5,123 nt of DNA from Clostridia bacterium. Lineage in GTDB: Bacteria; Bacillota; Clostridia; Christensenellales; Aristaeellaceae. Every line of letters begins with the position of its first letter. Within the stretch, counting starts at the first letter, position 1. The notes under the pieces are model-generated. The model was not told where the DNA came from. It made no database searches and saw only the letters and a program-made list of their open reading frames with translations. Made by a program: the position numbers and the translations under genes. The stretch covers positions 1 through 5,123 of the forward strand of contig JAUNBY010000241.1 in assembly GCA_030526935.1 (NCBI GenBank). Reading direction: 5' to 3'. Below, piece after piece: positions 4,738 to 5,123 of this stretch.

Positions 4738-5123
4738 TTACATATAATCAGCCACATTGTCCCTGTTGATAAGCGCCGTGGCTACGGGGCTGTTAAGATC
4801 AACATCTTCTCCCCTCACGGCTCTCACTGCCGTCTCGACCGCCTGATAACCCATAAGTCGGGGCTGTTGAGCGATGGTCGCCTCAAGTTGGCCGTCCTGT
4901 ATAAGCTCCAGCGCGAATGAATCTCCGTTGAAGCCGATTATCGTTATGCCCTCGACGCCCGCCGCCTGGATTGCATTGAGAGCGCCGACCGCGCTGTCGT
5001 CATTGTGACAAAGTACGAGGTTTATCTGATCCGGATACGAATTCAGAAGATCCTCCATGACCCTTGTCGCGCCATCGGTGGTATTGTTGCCCGACAACAT
5101 GGCGAGCGGCTCAAGCCCGGCTT
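4738..5123 (-). CDS. Sugar-type ABC transporter substrate-binding protein, C-terminal part only
   Basis: The frame is open from the right edge to the TAA at 4738-4740; about 128 residues are visible and the N-terminal half, including any lipoprotein signal, lies outside. The ATG at 5100 is internal, since the frame continues upstream as AGLEPLA. The sequence matches the RbsB-like (periplasmic binding protein, LacI/sugar) group: VLCHNDDSAVGALNAIQAAG, then ITIIGFNGDS, then LIQDGQLEATIAQQPRLMGYQAVE, which are the late strand-helix units lining the sugar pocket (NDD and GFNGD positions). It would bind a sugar or related solute outside the membrane and deliver it to a permease. The terminator right after it shows it is the last gene of its unit, as in many ribose/galactose-type operons, so any ATPase and permease should lie to the right of the window. 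The ligand is unknown. Confidence 0.93.
   Translation of the reverse strand, partial: AGLEPLAMLSGNNTTDGATRVMEDLLNSYPDQINLVLCHNDDSAVGALNAIQAAGVEGITIIGFNGDSFALELIQDGQLEATIAQQPRLMGYQAVETAVRAVRGEDVDLNSPVATALINRDNVADYM

Noticed and set aside
5098..5100. ATG at 5100 as the start of a small 120-residue protein
   Set aside because: The frame stays open to the window edge with sequence that continues the substrate-binding-protein fold, so this methionine is internal to a longer gene.

Overview
The window is a compact bacterial segment in which every supported gene lies on the minus strand. The strong AGGAGG-type ribosome binding sites, 4-13 bp gene overlaps, roughly balanced base composition and the gene content (flavodoxin-fold redox proteins, a MefA-like exporter, a sugar-binding ABC protein) suggest an anaerobic Firmicute of the Clostridia type. 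This taxonomic guess is inference from style only; other anaerobes with similar signals, such as some spirochaetes, are not excluded.

In the direction of transcription (right to left): (1) 4738-5123, the C-terminal part of a periplasmic-type sugar-binding protein of an ABC importer, ending in an intrinsic terminator (4684-4722). (2) 4382-4683, a region of about 300 bp without a conserved gene. It holds AT-rich palindromes, -10-like elements, and a leader with a possible 9-11 codon peptide and a strong GC hairpin. (3) 3755-4381, a GNAT N-acetyltransferase followed by a hairpin with a short U tract. (4) 3154-3672, 2657-3157 and 2004-2669, three tightly coupled flavodoxin-fold genes: a flavodoxin-domain protein, a CX2CX2CX7C iron-sulfur-flavoprotein-like protein, and an NAD(P)H-dependent FMN-reductase-like protein. 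(5) A 70-bp gap with a probable promoter and a direct repeat. (6) 1055-1933, a Rob-like regulator (AraC-type DNA-binding domain plus GyrI-like ligand domain), followed 4 bp later by (7) 1-1050, an MFS drug exporter cut by the left edge.

The likely biology is two adjacent small modules. One is a flavoprotein redox operon. The other is a drug-sensing regulator/efflux pair, in which the GyrI-like domain would bind a small hydrophobic or cationic compound and the regulator would control itself and the exporter. The acetyltransferase may belong to the same detoxification theme, but nothing in the sequence fixes its substrate. The items most worth a second look are the flavoprotein trio, in which two neighbours seem to carry complementary halves of the usual family motifs, and the structured leader of the acetyltransferase. 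I see no CRISPR array, tRNA, rRNA, insertion sequence or phage gene.
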